In this document: piece by piece, positions 1 to 13,200 of the stretch
Numbering within the stretch: position 1 is the first letter of the stretch
Layout of the letters: each line of letters begins with the position of its first letter
Source: Rotaria macrura
Lineage: Eukaryota > Rotifera > Eurotatoria > Philodinida > Philodinidae
Direction of reading: 5' to 3'
NCBI GenBank assembly: GCA_900239685.1
Contig: OENT01000123.1
Coordinates: forward strand, 129,328-193,327
Length of the DNA stretch: 64,000 bases
Position numbers and translations under genes: made by a program
The notes under the pieces: generated by a model
Told to the model about the DNA's origin: nothing
Databases searched by the model: none
Seen by the model: only the letters and a program-made list of their open reading frames with translations

Positions 1-195
1 TCCTTTGAAAAGGGCGTTCTCGCGGCAATCAACCTTGGAGATGATACTGATACAACCGCTGCTATTTATGGTCAATTGGCTGGAGCTTACTATGGTTATG
101 ACAGATTGCCAAAGAAATGGGTCAAACAACTCTATGCACATAATTTTATTAGCTGCTTGAGCAAGTGGATCATTTATGAGAGTCAGATGAGATAA
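1..195 (+). CDS. ADP-ribosylglycohydrolase, C-terminal fragment
   Basis: The window opens inside a coding exon read in frame 1 and ending at the TAA at 193-195. The 64 visible residues carry the C-terminal metal-site signature of the ADP-ribosylglycohydrolase (DraG/ARH) family: [20 protein letters not shown], where the Asp-Asp-x-Asp-Thr group supplies metal ligands and the GQLAGAYYG helix follows. Family members remove ADP-ribose from proteins or related molecules using two metal ions. After the signature only about 30 residues remain, which fits the normal end of the family. The start and most of the domain lie outside the window, so the subfamily and substrate cannot be judged. Partial gene; family call fairly secure. 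Confidence 0.85.
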   Translation, partial: SFEKGVLAAINLGDDTDTTAAIYGQLAGAYYGYDRLPKKWVKQLYAHNFISCLSKWIIYESQMR

Positions 196-585
196 CCATG
201 AATCTAATTAGTTCTTAAAAAGATTAACTAGCATTTGCAATATATATAATTGCTGATTCTAACCAAGAAGGCGTTAAAAATCTTTGTTACTAGGATGAAA
301 GTGATCATTGGCTTCGAAAATCTTTCTAATAGACTTCGAGAATTGCAAAATATTGTGAAAATTATTATTTATTAATATACATATGGTTCCTTCTTAGTAG
401 TAAAGATAATTTTAGTCTTATGGATCCAAAACTGATCATGAATTTCAGCTATTCAGTTACACATGGCATGCAAAAAAATAGATTAGGATATTTGACTTGA
501 CATCACGTATTTGTTGTTAAACACTTGTTTCGATTATTTGAAGATATAAGGATGCGGGAGTGGGTGCATGTATGAATCTGGTTGC
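196..585. other. Intergenic, converging 3' ends
   Basis: This AT-rich spacer lies between the end of the plus-strand glycohydrolase gene and the end of the minus-strand glutamate receptor gene. It probably holds both 3' UTRs. I see no coding sequence, RNA gene or repeat. Confidence 0.5.
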
Positions 586-3381
586 CTATTGTTTCTTTAA
601 ACGACAACCACTTCCATCCAGTACACTGACACCCTCTTCCTCGCTTTTAACGCTGTGACTACTTATGGCGAGTACTGTACGATCGAATTGTGATAAATCA
701 GATGATGTCAATTCATGATTTTGCGAATGTTCGGGAATTTCAGTTGAGTCTCTTCGTGTTAAGTCATTGTTGTCAATGAGAGAGTTCTTTCGAGATACTA
801 AATTTAAAAAATGGTTTTTAATACTATATCGTTTTGACCAAAGAAATACGAAGAACGATAAAATAGTAACAAGACCAAAAATTAAAAATAATCCACCGAT
901 GGATTTAATGTTGACGGCAGTTGATGTTTCATATGTATCCGGACAAATTTTCTTTTGAAACCATTTTCGTCTTAACTGATCAAGTTGATCGGATTCTCGA
1001 AGTGATAAAATATGAACATCCAAATCGTTGGCATACAACCATTTCTTTTTTGAAACAATACCATGATCTCCTTTATGAAAATCTTCTTCAATTACAGTTA
1101 AATTACAATAAACATTATTCGTAAAATATTCCGCTATGGCACCATCCATGAATGCAACATCAATAATACCTTCTAGTAGACTATCATACAATTCTTTTTG
1201 AGATTTTAACGGATAATAATTTGGACTTCGAGATATTTCTCTCAAATAATATTCTTCTATTGCTGTATCAACGAGAATACCAATACGATTAAATGGTATT
1301 CTTCCATCTTTGATATCATCGATTCCTGAAATAATATCTTTTGATTTTAATATTGTTAGATCAGATGCTAAATTGGCAGTATATGTTGCTAATAATATTA
1401 AACTTATCATATATAAACCAGCTGTTAATAAACGTCCAGCAGCTGTACTAACATTAAAATCAACACCGTATCCAACAATATTACCAAAAGAATACCAAAC
1501 ACTCATGAGAAATTGGGATAGTAGGGATCGACTGTTTAATCTTTCATTATCGTATCTTTCAATGAGACAAAGTAAAAAAGCAGCATAGATCCAAACACCA
1601 AAAACTAATAACCAAAGTTGACGTGAAAATGGCTTGGAAAATGATAACAGATCAATACTAACATCAAGTGGTCTTCGAGTTAGAATACGTAAGGAATTAT
1701 CAAATATGGCATTAGAAAATGTCACTGTTTCTTTTCGTGTAGCAGTAACTGTCACATCACCAACGACAATATCATAATCACCTTTAACTACGATTTGAAT
1801 AATTTCTGAATAATTTTCATTTGCTGGTACTATTTCAATTTGTGGAATAAATTCTATTTTATGTTTTAAAAGTTCAATGAGATCAGGTATATATCCAGTT
1901 AGTTTTGTTCTATTCTGTCCGAATTCATCAATAAAATGTGTTAATATTGTGAATGGAATCGATTGAATAACACCGATTCGTAATTTTTTACCTTTAAGCA
2001 TCGCTCGATCAGTTGGAATTACCATTGTATTTCCTGGCCAAGTAATAACAGATGTTGGTTTATGTAATTTCCAATCACCAGAATCATCATATTCTAATAC
2101 GGGAACGAAATTCAAACCTTTCGAAGATGATTGCAGATTTTGTAAATAATAATATGAACCATTCATTTGATCGGTAAGATTGTTTGAATTAAATTTGATC
2201 AGACCAGATACACCAAGCAGTTCAATTTGATTGATTGCATGTAATAATAAATCAAATTGATCAAAACGACGATCAAAACAAAATGGCGATTCCATAAATG
2301 ACAAACACGATGAAGACGAAGAACATGACGAATTATTTTCAATGATCGAACAAAGTTTTTCTAATGATTTAATTAATGACCATGTTGCATCGAATGCAAA
2401 TAATGCAAACGAGTTTACTTTCGATGATCCAGGAAATGATTCCGATTCATATTTTTGCCATATACTATATGCTGCATTTAATAATGTTGTATTAATTAGA
2501 GCATTGACAGCAATTCCTGCAACTGGCTCAATCGTTAATAAACCAATCAATTTTAAATAAGATTTTTTATTAAATGAATCTAATGAAATGCTTGAACTCA
2601 GTATCCAAATGAATTCAGGGCCAAGTAGATCTAAATTGAGACCTTCTTTCAATACGATATGTATGTAGTTTGATTGAACCCATAAAATAACAATTCGACA
2701 ATCACTATCGATCATTTTTCTTTCAAAATCATCTTGAATACGTAATGTCGATACATGAAATATGATCGAATCTCTAACTGTTAAATTACTTTTAAGAAAT
2801 TCTTCAGTTATGACTTTGGCACCTCCAGTTCCAAATGCATCATTTTGATAAATAAGTATACATGATGTCCAATTAAATCGTCTAAATAATTTTATTATAG
2901 CTCCAGCAGTTGCCCTATCTGAAGGAACCGTACGATAGAAATTCGAATGAAAATTTCGATCAGATAAATCAGGATCAGTTGCGCTATATGATATAACAGG
3001 TAGGCCGATTTTTTCAGCAAATGCAGATATTAAATGAGCTTCTCTAGATAAACTAGGACCAATAATACCAATGATATTTGAAGTAGATAATACTTTACAT
3101 GTTTCACTAAGAGCATCGATTACATTACCATTCGAATGTACTGACTGCCATTCGATTAATTTTCCTTCGATTGTTATATTATATTGTTGAGAAAGTATTA
3201 CAGCTGCTTTAAACATAGCTAGACTTTGTTGGGATAATTCAGCCATTTCCGACATATTTAACTCAGCCTCAAAAATGCCCAATAGTCTAATGTTCGACGA
3301 GTTTGATGATGGCCAAGAAGCTCCTACATAATATATGACAGTAAAGTATCCGCATAGAATATATAACAACAACATCGTCAA
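586..3381 (-). CDS. Ionotropic glutamate receptor with K+-channel-like VGYG pore
   Basis: Intronless 931-residue ORF with complete iGluR layout. A signal peptide (about 1-21) precedes an amino-terminal ANF-receptor-like domain (about 35-400) and the split ligand-binding domain S1 (about 470-585). M1 (589-607), a re-entrant pore loop, M3 (about 651-672) with TYTANLASD (666-674, the SYTANLAAF counterpart), S2 and M4 (about 828-848) follow, then a cytoplasmic tail. Arg549 in VTATRKETVTFS matches the residue that grips the ligand alpha-carboxyl, and Asp746 in FMDGA matches the acidic residue binding the ligand amine. At the Q/R/N site the pore reads NIVGYGVD, with VGYG at residues 636-639. A K+-selective relative, AvGluR1, is known from the bdelloid Adineta vaga. 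Expected at the plasma membrane as an amino-acid-gated channel. The next in-frame Met (residue 3) would also serve as start. Confidence 0.95.
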   Translation of the reverse strand: MTMLLLYILCGYFTVIYYVGASWPSSNSSNIRLLGIFEAELNMSEMAELSQQSLAMFKAAVILSQQYNITIEGKLIEWQSVHSNGNVIDALSETCKVLSTSNIIGIIGPSLSREAHLISAFAEKIGLPVISYSATDPDLSDRNFHSNFYRTVPSDRATAGAIIKLFRRFNWTSCILIYQNDAFGTGGAKVITEEFLKSNLTVRDSIIFHVSTLRIQDDFERKMIDSDCRIVILWVQSNYIHIVLKEGLNLDLLGPEFIWILSSSISLDSFNKKSYLKLIGLLTIEPVAGIAVNALINTTLLNAAYSIWQKYESESFPGSSKVNSFALFAFDATWSLIKSLEKLCSIIENNSSCSSSSSCLSFMESPFCFDRRFDQFDLLLHAINQIELLGVSGLIKFNSNNLTDQMNGSYYYLQNLQSSSKGLNFVPVLEYDDSGDWKLHKPTSVITWPGNTMVIPTDRAMLKGKKLRIGVIQSIPFTILTHFIDEFGQNRTKLTGYIPDLIELLKHKIEFIPQIEIVPANENYSEIIQIVVKGDYDIVVGDVTVTATRKETVTFSNAIFDNSLRILTRRPLDVSIDLLSFSKPFSRQLWLLVFGVWIYAAFLLCLIERYDNERLNSRSLLSQFLMSVWYSFGNIVGYGVDFNVSTAAGRLLTAGLYMISLILLATYTANLASDLTILKSKDIISGIDDIKDGRIPFNRIGILVDTAIEEYYLREISRSPNYYPLKSQKELYDSLLEGIIDVAFMDGAIAEYFTNNVYCNLTVIEEDFHKGDHGIVSKKKWLYANDLDVHILSLRESDQLDQLRRKWFQKKICPDTYETSTAVNIKSIGGLFLIFGLVTILSFFVFLWSKRYSIKNHFLNLVSRKNSLIDNNDLTRRDSTEIPEHSQNHELTSSDLSQFDRTVLAISSHSVKSEEEGVSVLDGSGCRLKKQ

Positions 3382-6300
3382 TTGATTACATCATATTGAG
3401 TATAGTTGAATCCTATGTTGAATACGAACAACCTATACTATGAATAGAACAACATTCAAAATATACATTATAGTAGATCAAAGAAATCTTTTTATATTGT
3501 ATGACATTAAGAAGCGAACAGGCTTGCAAAAGGCTCAGCATTTATCAATATTAGCTAATCATCTTTTGAAATGATGAATAGAAGTCACGAGGAAACAATT
3601 CACACTAATTATTGTAAAATTTTTATTGTAAATTATAATTATTGATTGTAAAATGAAAGACGAACATCTAGGGTACCTTTCAATGTTGATCTATTCAAAT
3701 AAATCTTTTCATAAATAGAATAGAAAATGCACCAAGTAGTTCAATGTATCTTACACTTGAATAGCATTGGTGCATATAGCTGATGAGAACTTCTTTTTTT
3801 CATAAGTTCTAACTGACTTTGATGGAAAATATAGAAGAAGAAAACATAGAAATTCTAAACGTTGAATGAAAAATAGACACAGAAATACGTCGAAAATCGA
3901 AATTTTAAAATAAACTTGAAGATAAAAAGAATTTTATTAGATCATGAAGTTATGGGTCTGGATCATTTTCGATTATTCTATATTCACACACACTTGCATA
4001 TCTATACCACGCCGATCACTCACGTCCATACTCTTATCTATAGACATCTTTCCTACTCTAGATTTTCCTGTTCCTCTCATATATTTTCTATTCTACCTTT
4101 TTGCATCCGATTCGTTTTAGTTTCATGCTAATTGAATGGATGCATCATCACTCACTCGATTTTGAGAGTTTGCCTTGACTGAAAAATGTCTACCTAGTCT
4201 TGGTAGTCGATAATACTTTACAACTGTATTCATTTATTTTGCAGTTTCTCATTGACCTATCATTGAACTGAATGTGTACCTCAGTAGACGTGAAAATCGA
4301 ATATATAGCATACATAGACACGACTATTTAAAGCAAATATTTTCCCCTAATAATCAAATATCGTTTTTCTATTCAATGATTTGTGTCTGTCAGTAAGGAT
4401 TTATTCGTTGTTGTATAAATATTGATGATAGATATTTGTTTTGGCTCCTAGAATTTCTGGAAAGCATTATGAATGAAAAATATTCTTGCTCTATATTTTT
4501 AATTGAGTCTTTAAGTGAGTCTCAATCATGTCTTCATGATAAATATTTTTCAGAAACTTTATTTACTGACCAATAAAGATTCTTTTCAGAGAAACTCAGT
4601 GATTTAGTTTTTCGAAGAATTATCTCAAAGAGGCTCATAATTTAGTGTTCAAGGATCATACAGATTAATTCTTTTACGCTTTGGTTAATCACATGGTAGA
4701 TTTCTTCTCAATTCAATATAAATTGTAATGACACGCGTTACTTGAAGCAGTTTATATATGTCAAAATAATTCTGTTAAACAATGTGAAAAACTGTACAGT
4801 CATCATTAAAGGAGATCGGTGGGTTGAGTCAACTTCAACGTGTGAACTTAATAAATTATTGCTTGAAACAGTTTTGTTGTCAATTAAATTGAATCTATCA
4901 TTCGTACACGGAACGCTAATTGATGTGATGATCATCACAGTATGGATAGAAACGAATGGAAATAGAATATGTTTCTACTTGATTCTCTTCGAATTCTAAT
5001 CAAATGAAACTTCAACTTCCAGGACTATGGATGATAATTAATTATCAATATTTCTGTCTACATGTGTCACTATTAACTGATGTCGAATTTCAGAGTATGA
5101 TATGTATATCAGACATGATTTTCATAATATAATTCCTTCGTTATAGAGTCGAACAGCTAAAAAGACTTAAATTTTATAATCTGTAAAAAGAATGAATACA
5201 TGCATCGATGAGAACTTTATTAATGAATAATATTCTTCATGGAAATACAGTAAAATCACAGGAATTTTTATTTCTCGTTTCAATAAGAAACTTATAATAG
5301 GTCTCGTGTGTCTTTGTCATGACAAAGTACTGAGATAGTTCTTGTATCCTGATAGGTGGTAGGCTCGATCTTATGCTCATAAAGAATTCTTTGTTTGGTT
5401 CATCTTAATTTTAATGAAATAATGAACAAGTGATTGAATTAGCATAAAGTGTGTTTCAATACAATCTCAACAACAAAATAACACGACTGGGAGATTCATA
5501 CTCACCTACATAAAAAAAAGATTAGGGAATCTCTGAATGCCTTTTAAGATTCAATTAAAATAGACGACTAAACTTCTTATGGAAAATAGTTACACCTTTA
5601 CCTTCGACAGCTCTGTTCTGATACAAGATAATATAATAAAACTTATTGTAAAAACACATTCCATTAAATAATAAAATCTAGATTTATCTATTGAACATGT
5701 TGTTCAAAAATACGTAATAAAAAAACTACAAATTAGATCATAAATTTTATACTTATCTACTCGGCATATCTTGTCATTGATTTTGTAAATATGTTATATT
5801 TCCCTATGGGCCAATGGGTTATTGGAAATATAATAGCATACGGTCAGATTTAGCTATACAAGCGACATAAAAAAATGCCCTTTATTCATAGTGATCATAA
5901 CAGATATAAAAGAATACATTACTAATTGTCATACGGGAATTTTCATGATGAATCAAAGGACTTTTTGTGCAACTTGTTTCGATCATATCGTCCTAGATCT
6001 CAAGTATGATAATATGAAGATTGATAAGAATAAATCATAATAGAGTAACTGTCTTTGCAAAATCTTCCAACTACCTAGTTTCGTTGACATTACGCTCAAT
6101 GTCTATTGAAAACAAATTAACAGTAAGCAAGAATAGTTCGTCGTACCATCTAACTGTTTCATTTCATTTCCTGTAGAATTTCTTATTATTATCATTCTAG
6201 AATTTTTGATTGTAATTCTTTGTCGTGCTTAATTCCACGCCGTTAACAGCAAATAATTTAACTAAAAATGGGAAACAATATTTTTTCATGACACGATTCA

Positions 6301-6819
6301 TATGACCATAGCTTTTTATTTATTATTATGCGATCAGTTTTTTTACCAGGATAATTCGTTTACTTGCAATAAAATATCAGAGTATATACTTTGCTGATGA
6401 TCGACATCTTTACAGAATCTGTCAAACAAAACAACTTTAACTTTACTCTGATTCTATTGGCTGAATACGAATACAAATAAATTGTTTAGATTGACTGTAA
6501 TTGTCTTTTTATTTTATAAATATACTGCTGTTCTGTATTCAATGGAACGACGGTAAAAAAAATATGAAAGATTTGAATATTTTAACTGTTAACAATCAAA
6601 GATAAAAACCAACAAATCATTTGCACTGTACCATAACAAGAATAAAAACAATTACGGTAATTAGATTTGACTATTACCGTTTAACAATAAATACCCAACA
6701 GATTTTAGTCAAGTGCATATCACTAGAATTTAACTCGAACTTCGCAGAAGAAAAAAAATAGAAATGATATTATATAATAAGGTCTTTTTTAACGTGTTCA
6801 GCTTCTCATAATAAATTAA
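3382..6819. other. Long intergenic region without recognised genes
   Basis: About 3.4 kb of AT-rich DNA between the 5' end of the glutamate receptor gene and the 3' end of the OTU gene. The few ORFs here are under 90 codons and low in complexity, with no family motif. I found no tRNA, no long repeat and no convincing exon. The receptor promoter should lie near 3400-3700. Confidence 0.45.
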
Positions 6820-8186
6820 TTAATGTGATGGTTTATAGTCATGAAGTTGCCTATGATCATCCCCTTGCTCGGCCAATATTTCGTCAGAATCCATATTTTC
6901 GTGTTCTTCTTCAATATGTAAAGTTGCCATACGCTCTTGCAATGTTGAATTTTGATTTGTTGATAAGCCTGTGATTATATTGAACAGTCAAAAGAAATCA
7001 ATTTTTTTCACATTTTACATACCGGAAGTATCGTTAAATTCATCGGTTTGTAAACAATCTCTCAAACTTTCCGGACTCATATCATCGTCATCTAATAGAA
7101 TAATGATTGTGTAAAATTCAAATATATACATTAACTTACTACATTTCCCAACATAATTACTTGCATCTTCAGCAGATTTTGTTCGTTTACAAGTAACTAT
7201 AAATAATAACAGTATGGCATATGAACATGCTCTACCTATCAACACAAACCATAATATTCTTGAGGAATCTCGATTGGCAATTGTTGTCCATTACCTTGAC
7301 TGAATACGATCATTGTATCATATTCTGATTTGTAGGAAAATAATGAGAGAGAGAGAGAAAAGAAGAGCAATATTAAAAATAAAAATACAGTGCATTCATA
7401 TTTACTATCTAATTTTCGTTTTATCGGTAGATTTCTCATAGCCGATTTCGATACGATTTCAGTATCGTTTGAATCTAAGAAATAGAGTCGAATAAAAATA
7501 GGAAAACATCGATATTATTTTATTACCATTATTTGTAGATGATACTTCATTGACATCGACTTGTACCGTAAGATCTAACTTTATAAAGCCATCATCTACG
7601 AATAGAAGAACTTTTCGTATGCTTACATTCAAAAATATAAATTACATTTGAGATCATCACGAATAAAATTTCCAAGAAGCTCTTTGACTGTATGATCATT
7701 TCGGTTGAAAATTGTTTCGTTATCATGTTCATTTTTGATATTTATCACATATAATGGATCATAATGTCTGTTTTTTTCATCATACAATATACAAATGTAA
7801 TCTTTTGCTGTTGAATTTTGTTCACCATAAAACACGGGCCATACAACTTTTTTCCCATTATTTTCTCTAATCCATATTACGCATATTAATGAACCGTAAA
7901 TATTAGATAGAGCTTGAAGTTCGATATCACCGCCCCATAAGGTTCCATCTTCAATTCCCGAACAATAGTCATCGATTGTGCCACCTGCAGTATCACCAGC
8001 CAGAATCAATCTGTGAATTTCTCTATCTCTACGAATATTATCAGCCGTAAGAATACGTAAACCTGTATTGCATTCCACCATGGTGGGTAGTTTCATTAAC
8101 ATAAGCACAGACGAGTACAAACATCTACCATCAGAAGGTGCATGTCCTCGTACAAACTTATGGGTATTTGCGGATTGTTTGCCCAT
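6820..8186 (-). CDS. OTU-family cysteine protease (deubiquitinase)
   Basis: Seven exons join in phase: 8186-7646, 7595-7527, 7474-7406, 7324-7250, 7196-7140, 7091-7023 and 6968-6820, giving 342 residues. The first exon holds the whole catalytic domain. PSDGRCLYSS contains Asp19 and the nucleophile Cys22, LWGGDIELQALS (about 83-94) is the family's central WGG-IEL-ALS motif, and YDEKNRHYDP supplies the catalytic His141. Proteins of this fold cleave ubiquitin or ubiquitin-like chains. The remaining six small exons encode an acidic, probably disordered tail with a basic patch (LPIKRKLD) that could be a nuclear signal; I do not recognise it. A pyrimidine-rich splice acceptor (AG at 8208-8209) lies 21 nt before the ATG. 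Chain preference is unknown. Confidence 0.88.
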
Positions 8187-10245
8187 GAAGATTGAAATAA
8201 TGTATATCTAAATAAAAGGAAATCAAGTAGAAATGACTTTCAACTATCCTGTCTTATGTACACGACAAGCAGGGGATGGAAGGTGTTCTTCTGAGATCAC
8301 ATTTTGGTTGAACAAAAAAAAATCTATATATATATAAATGTGTAGTATCGAATGTTTAGAAAAAATTCCCACTACTCAGTAGAGCATTAGAAAAGCTGCC
8401 ATGCTAGTAGAGAAAAAAAAGAAGAATGAAGTTCAGCGTTGAAACTGAAACAAATAAAATTTATCGAAGTTAAGTAAAGTCAAATGTTTGATTCAATGAT
8501 GCTATCATTCAGAATTATATGATAGAAAAGACAACCTAGTGACTTCGCTTGCGTCGATTAGAAAGAAGAAAGCTCAAATGTTGGCTTGAATCACATGAGT
8601 AATAGCATGAAAAAGAAAGAAAAAACTCCTTCAAATTATTGGCTGCACGTAAACATTCATTGGCCTTTACCACACCAATAAGACTTGAAATGCTGATGCA
8701 ATACAATTCGATATGTTCCATAACATCGTTGAAAGTCTATGTTTTGTCACAGAATATTTTGTCTTACATTTATTTGTAGTTGTCAGCAGTGTTCTTAATG
8801 AGAGCATGTACCCAGCAAAACAAAATGTACGGTACCTTAATGAAACAGAATTGAGAGACTGTTTTAAAAGCTGCAGAAAACAGTGTGTACGCACTATACA
8901 CACTGAAATGTCACTGTACACTTTGTTTTTAACCGTTTTCGAATCTTTGTGCTACGAGGATATTTATCTATTGGATATGATCAAGCTATGGATGAATTAG
9001 AGTGTTTGGAGAATGTGTCAGTTCATATATTTCATTCAGGCAGATCGCTTTTTCTTTTGTGATTGAAAAGCATTTTACTTTTATGTATTATCAATCTTCA
9101 TGCGCTTATTAAATTGGAATATGAAATAAAAGTTTTATTTTGTGACAAGACACCAGTTTTACGTTTCTCGTACATACTGTGCATCTTGATCTACAAAACA
9201 GTGTGTAATGATCCATGGTATTTTGCAAAATAAAATGTATCGGTGCATCCTATTTCAGATTCCTACTAAGAACATTGCAAGTTGTCAGTTATTGATGCAT
9301 CACCTATGAGTCTTTGAAAGATGAATTGATTTCTTAACTTTCTATTTTACGATGAATAATCAACGAGTATCATCTTATCGTTACTAAACTGATTAAACTG
9401 ACGTGAGAGATATCTTTTCTTGTTTGTCTCATGCTAGACAACTTGAGACGAATCAATGAAAACAAAATTTTTTTCGTCTTATACGTTAAAACAGATTACT
9501 AAAATTTCAATTTTTCATGTGAATATTCGAGAATAAAATAATGATAAAGTTGCTTCAAATCGATATTTTATCATTGAAATTAATTGTTTCCACATAATAA
9601 TAGATTAACTCGTCTAAAATAAATAGTGCGATAATGTTGCAACACTACAAGGACTCATTCAATGACAATAACAACAACAATTTAGTTGCTAATAATGATA
9701 ATACAAAGATAAGATAGCAGATCTTCATTTTGAGAGTCAAATCTATTTGTAAGTTGCTGTTTAACAGAATTGCAATAATGAATAAGAATTCTCTTTTATT
9801 TCGTACAAATAGGAAGCAATACTTGTTTATTTTCTATTATCCACATATGCTTGATACAATATAAGAAGACAAGAAAAAGGACAAGAAAAGAAACGAAAAA
9901 CACATGATCACTGTTCACTAAACATAAAGAAGATTAATTTAATGTGAAAAAGAAAGAAACAAAAAAAGACAAGAAAGGCAAATGAAGAAAAAGAAGAACC
10001 TATTGTTTCCTGATCATCACGGGCTAATGGGATAGAATGAAAAAATAAATAAATAATGATGTATAGAATAGATAGTTTAATATCGTAGCAAAAATATTTA
10101 ACTCGAAAAAACGAAACCGGTCTTTTTGTCATTTTTAGAGAAAAACAAAACATGAGTCTAATCAATCATCGACAAGGATAGTTAAAGCTCGCAATAGTAC
10201 ATAGAATGTAAAAAAAATCTAACAATTAAACAAATGTAGACTTTC
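8187..10245. other. Intergenic between OTU and ankyrin/SAM genes
   Basis: About 2 kb containing the OTU promoter side and the 3' UTR of the ankyrin/SAM gene. There is a short perfect 9-bp stem, CAGTGTGTA against TACACACTG, near 8880-8905, and purine-rich low-complexity DNA at 9880-10000. A 95-codon plus-strand ORF at 8713-9000 has no family features. No other structure seen. Confidence 0.4.
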
Positions 10246-13200
10246 TCAAGATTGATCAGTTGTTATTTCAACATGGTATGATGAATTCATTGAACGTCGT
10301 GATGGAGTTGAAAGAAAGAAATTTCCATTAGTTTTAGATTGTTGTATTGGAGTTCTCTTAAATACATGAGTTCGTGCAGAATTAAGAACAGGCACAATGA
10401 ATGAACCATTATTTCTTGATCTAAGTGTCGATGAACTATCTGATTCGTATATAAAACGTGTTTCAAATGGAGTAACATATTCATTTGTAGCCAATTGATT
10501 TATAACATTTTCCGTGCCAATATGAAGTAAAGGTGAATCAAGTGAAGATGTTCTTCGTTGTTCACCACGATGTAATGGAACTTCCAGCATATTTCCCGTA
10601 TAATCAAGACCATCATATTTCCGACGTAGTGAAGGTGATTGTGGTTGATGTCGACGTGGTAATGAATCCGGTTGAATAATGATCGGTTGTTGAATAGATA
10701 TTGAGCCTCTACTTGGTAATTGTCGAATAAATGATTCGTCTACAGGTTCCAATGCAGTTCCATTTTCATATTCATCTGCTATTGGTACTGTTTGTATATA
10801 ACGGTCAGCCATGAACGTTTGTGATTCATATTGTGTATAATGATCTAGATGAACAAGAAGCTCAGCCATAGTTGATTGATCGTGCATCGACGGTGTTTCA
10901 TCTTCGTCTTCGTAGTTGTCATAGTTGTTCTGTTCACATGGATCATAATTATATCTCCAATCATCATTTGCTGTTCGTTGATTATAGTAATCATCCCGTG
11001 ATCGATCATAGTTTCTAGCTGGTGTAAGTTGGTAACAAGGATATTTTTGTTGTGTATATATTGATGGACCGAAATCTCTTAAACCTGGATTCGTTGTTGG
11101 TTTTCTTACTCTTAAGCTAGGTGTTGTACCTTTGTCTTGTGTAGATCTTGGTTCATATTGAACACCTGCATGATGTTTCATTGCATCAAGACTGGTATCA
11201 GTTTCTTGGGAGTGCATTTGGCGGTGGTAACGCGGAGTAGCCGAACGTGGTCTTCGATTTGGTGAAGGATGACGCGTTCTATGTGATGGTGAAAATGGTT
11301 GAAGGTGACGTTGCTGTGGTGATTTCTGAGATCGATATTGTGGTGGTGATGCTGTACGTGATCGATATGTTGATGTTAGGCATGTATCCTGAATTGGACG
11401 ATCATATGGTTTTGTCGGATGTGAGGGAGAACGATGAGGATCAGTTTTAGGATACAAGTAACCTTCTGATGACATGGGAGGTGGTGATCTTGGTGGAGGA
11501 GAATGAAAACGACGTTTTGGACATTGACGAGGATGAGGATCTTCTGGCGGAACGGGATAATTATGTAATTGTCCTTCGTATGTTTCATGATGATTTGGAT
11601 GAAAATAACCATTATAAACATAATCAACTCTTACTAATGGTGGTGGTGGTGGCGACGGTGATGGAGATGGAGATCGGCGTTTAGAACGCTCGTGTGGTGC
11701 TGTATCATATCGATCAATGAGTATATCTCTTGGAACATACTGCGTTCTGCTAGGAACTCTTTGATTAAGATAAATGTCATCATATAGTGGTTGGGTCTCT
11801 TCTGCAGCTCGTTCTATAAAAGTATAGATTGGTTTGGGTAGCTTTGTATGTGATGGATATGATGTTTGTGTTGATGATGATTGGGGTTGTACTTCATTAC
11901 CAAAATTTCGTGTTTCAATCGGATCATGCATTGTACCAACATTTCGCGTTCGTTTCTCTTCCGATTGAGTACTTTCATTGATAAGTTTTGGTTTCTTATT
12001 GTCGAATTTCGATGGATGACTTCGATCATCGTTGCCAGTCATTGAAGTGGTTTCGTCGTCGTTATAGTCCGGTCTGTGGTCTTGAAATAGTCCCGGTGTT
12101 TTATTACGACTAGGACGAGATGTATTAAATGGCGGCCTAACACCTATTTCATCATCTATATCAGTCGAAGGTGTTGAAGGTGGTCGATGATCTGTAATAG
12201 CTGAATTCGTGTTCTGAGTACCATCGCCTATTTGAGTGGGTACTGTTGATGGTTTTGCACCTGTATATAAGATATAAAATAATGCAAAACTATTTGAATT
12301 CTACGATTTATAACAATAGAGATGCCTACGCATACATTTCAATGTCTTATCACATATATTTTTCTCTCTGTCGATTCTGTCTTTTGTATCATAAGCATTC
12401 GCTATTTTATCTTTTTACGACACTTTATCATGAAAAACTAGGAACAAATAATATGTTTGAATGGAAAAAGAAATAGATTGATATATTGAAGAAAATCACA
12501 TGGAAATAAAACGGCAAAAAAGAGTATATATTCAAGATTTTTCTTTTGCAGCTTTCTTTTTTAGTTTTTTGTTTGCCTTTGTCACTTGGGCTTTCGTTAC
12601 ATTGCTATTGCCTGAGCCCCCTCCACATAGTCGACTAAAAAAGTTTGGACGCGGTTCTGGACTTTTAGGCAGTGAGGTTGACTTCTTTGGTTTTTCATTA
12701 TCGTGTGTTTTCGGCTGGTCATAATTGGCGTAATCGCCACCGTCAAACGAATTTGCTTCTGATAATGATGGCCGGTTGTTTGTGGATTCGCTGATATTGT
12801 CGTCTTGAGGTTTCTTTGTTGGTGGTGATTTTTGTGTTGAATTGGTTACCAAACCTTCTATTCCTTTGTCCGATAATCCATTAACACTTGCATACGAATG
12901 TTTGGTTGTTGATTCACTGTTCGTGTCGCTTAATGGCTGTGGTTTCATTACCAATGCATCTATGCCATGACTTCCATTTTTATTATCCTGGTTTACTCTA
13001 TAGGTTTCAGATTCACCACGGGAACTTTGAGTTGTCCAGATTGTTTCTCTATTATTGTTATTAATATTATTATTACTATAACCTCCTCGAGAAGGCCCAT
13101 CAGTAGATGTTCCAATGTCAGTTACTTCTTGAAGACTTGTGTGACCCATATTATTTTTAGTATCACTCATCTGGCTAGGCAAAACTGTTTGATCTTTTGC

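Noticed and set aside
8713..9000. 95-codon plus-strand ORF upstream of the OTU gene
   Set aside because: No recognisable family, no splice context, mirrored by an ORF on the other strand.
11247..11684. ORFs opposite the ankyrin/SAM gene's last exon
   Set aside because: Antisense shadows of a biased, repeat-rich coding exon.
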